Origin: Pseudomonas sp. PGPPP3
Lineage (GTDB): Bacteria; Pseudomonadota; Gammaproteobacteria; Pseudomonadales; Pseudomonadaceae
Direction: 5' to 3'
DNA: 5,273 nt
Assembly (NCBI GenBank): GCA_002256055.1
Contig: NKIE01000235.1
Coordinates: forward strand, 1-5,273
Part shown: one piece after another, positions 5,206-5,273 of the stretch
Position numbering within the stretch: the first letter of the stretch is position 1
How the letters are laid out: every line of letters starts with the position of its first letter
Notes under the pieces: model-generated
The model's database searches: none
Told to the model about the DNA's origin: nothing
The model's input: the letters and a program-made list of their open reading frames with translations, nothing else
Position numbers and translations under genes: made by a program

Positions 5206-5273
5206 TTGCTGGCCCGCATCAACTGTCGGGCGGCTGGGAGTGATCCCGCAAGCGACTGGTAAACCGGTCACCC
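5206..5273 (+). other. Structured 5' leader of a downstream gene, no CDS seen
   Basis: Short inverted repeats crowd this segment: GCCCG/CGGGC (5212-5216 with 5227-5231), GGGA/TCCC (5236-5239 with 5244-5247, closing a GTGA loop of GNRA type), and GACTGGT/ACCGGTC (5254-5260 with 5263-5269). These are small and could be chance in GC-rich DNA. No start codon with a ribosome-binding site is visible. Confidence 0.25.

Noticed and set aside
1..5273. CRISPR arrays, tRNA or rRNA genes, insertion sequences, toxin-antitoxin or phage genes
   Set aside because: No regularly spaced repeats, no clover-leaf-like segments, no transposase or phage-type coding sequence seen; base composition and codon use are uniform apart from the short AT-rich patch at 4043-4070.

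Overview
The window is a GC-rich, tightly packed piece of a gammaproteobacterial chromosome, most likely Pseudomonas. The evidence is the gene order bioB-bioF-bioH-bioC-bioD (bioH inside the biotin cluster, bioA absent from it), the protein sequences, a REP-type hairpin with a GTAG head, and a palindrome resembling the Pseudomonas PsrA operator at the right end. I cannot name the species.

Left part (1-4022): the biotin operon, all on the plus strand. The window opens inside bioB (C-terminal half only). A 91-base gap follows, holding a REP-like hairpin and a second hairpin directly before bioF. Then bioF, bioH, bioC and bioD run almost without gaps: bioF/bioH and bioH/bioC each overlap by 8 bases, and bioC/bioD are 1 base apart. 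Together they cover the pathway from the disguised malonyl-thioester primer (BioC), through release of pimeloyl-ACP methyl ester from fatty acid synthesis (BioH), KAPA synthesis (BioF) and dethiobiotin synthesis (BioD), to sulfur insertion (BioB). Only the DAPA aminotransferase (BioA) is missing; it must lie elsewhere.

Middle and right part (4023-5141): a 90-base AT-richer gap with a weak promoter-like sequence and a GTTTGT/ACAAAC dyad precedes two small genes. The first encodes a 93-residue protein whose two ends resemble the N- and C-terminal helices of flagellar rod/hook (axial) proteins, with almost nothing between. The second, 39 bases later, encodes a 235-residue HEQAH-containing putative metalloprotease of the SprA-related/CJM1_0395 type. 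Its Shine-Dalgarno sequence lies inside a predicted hairpin. The two genes probably form one transcription unit of unknown function, and they are the least understood part of the window.

Right end (5142-5273): no gene. It carries a strong sigma70-type promoter (TTGACA-17-TATGTT) with a perfect TCAAAC-GCCT-GTTTGA palindrome at the expected transcription start, and then a structured leader for a gene beyond the window. In Pseudomonas a fatty-acid-responsive acyl-CoA dehydrogenase gene would fit there, but that is inference.
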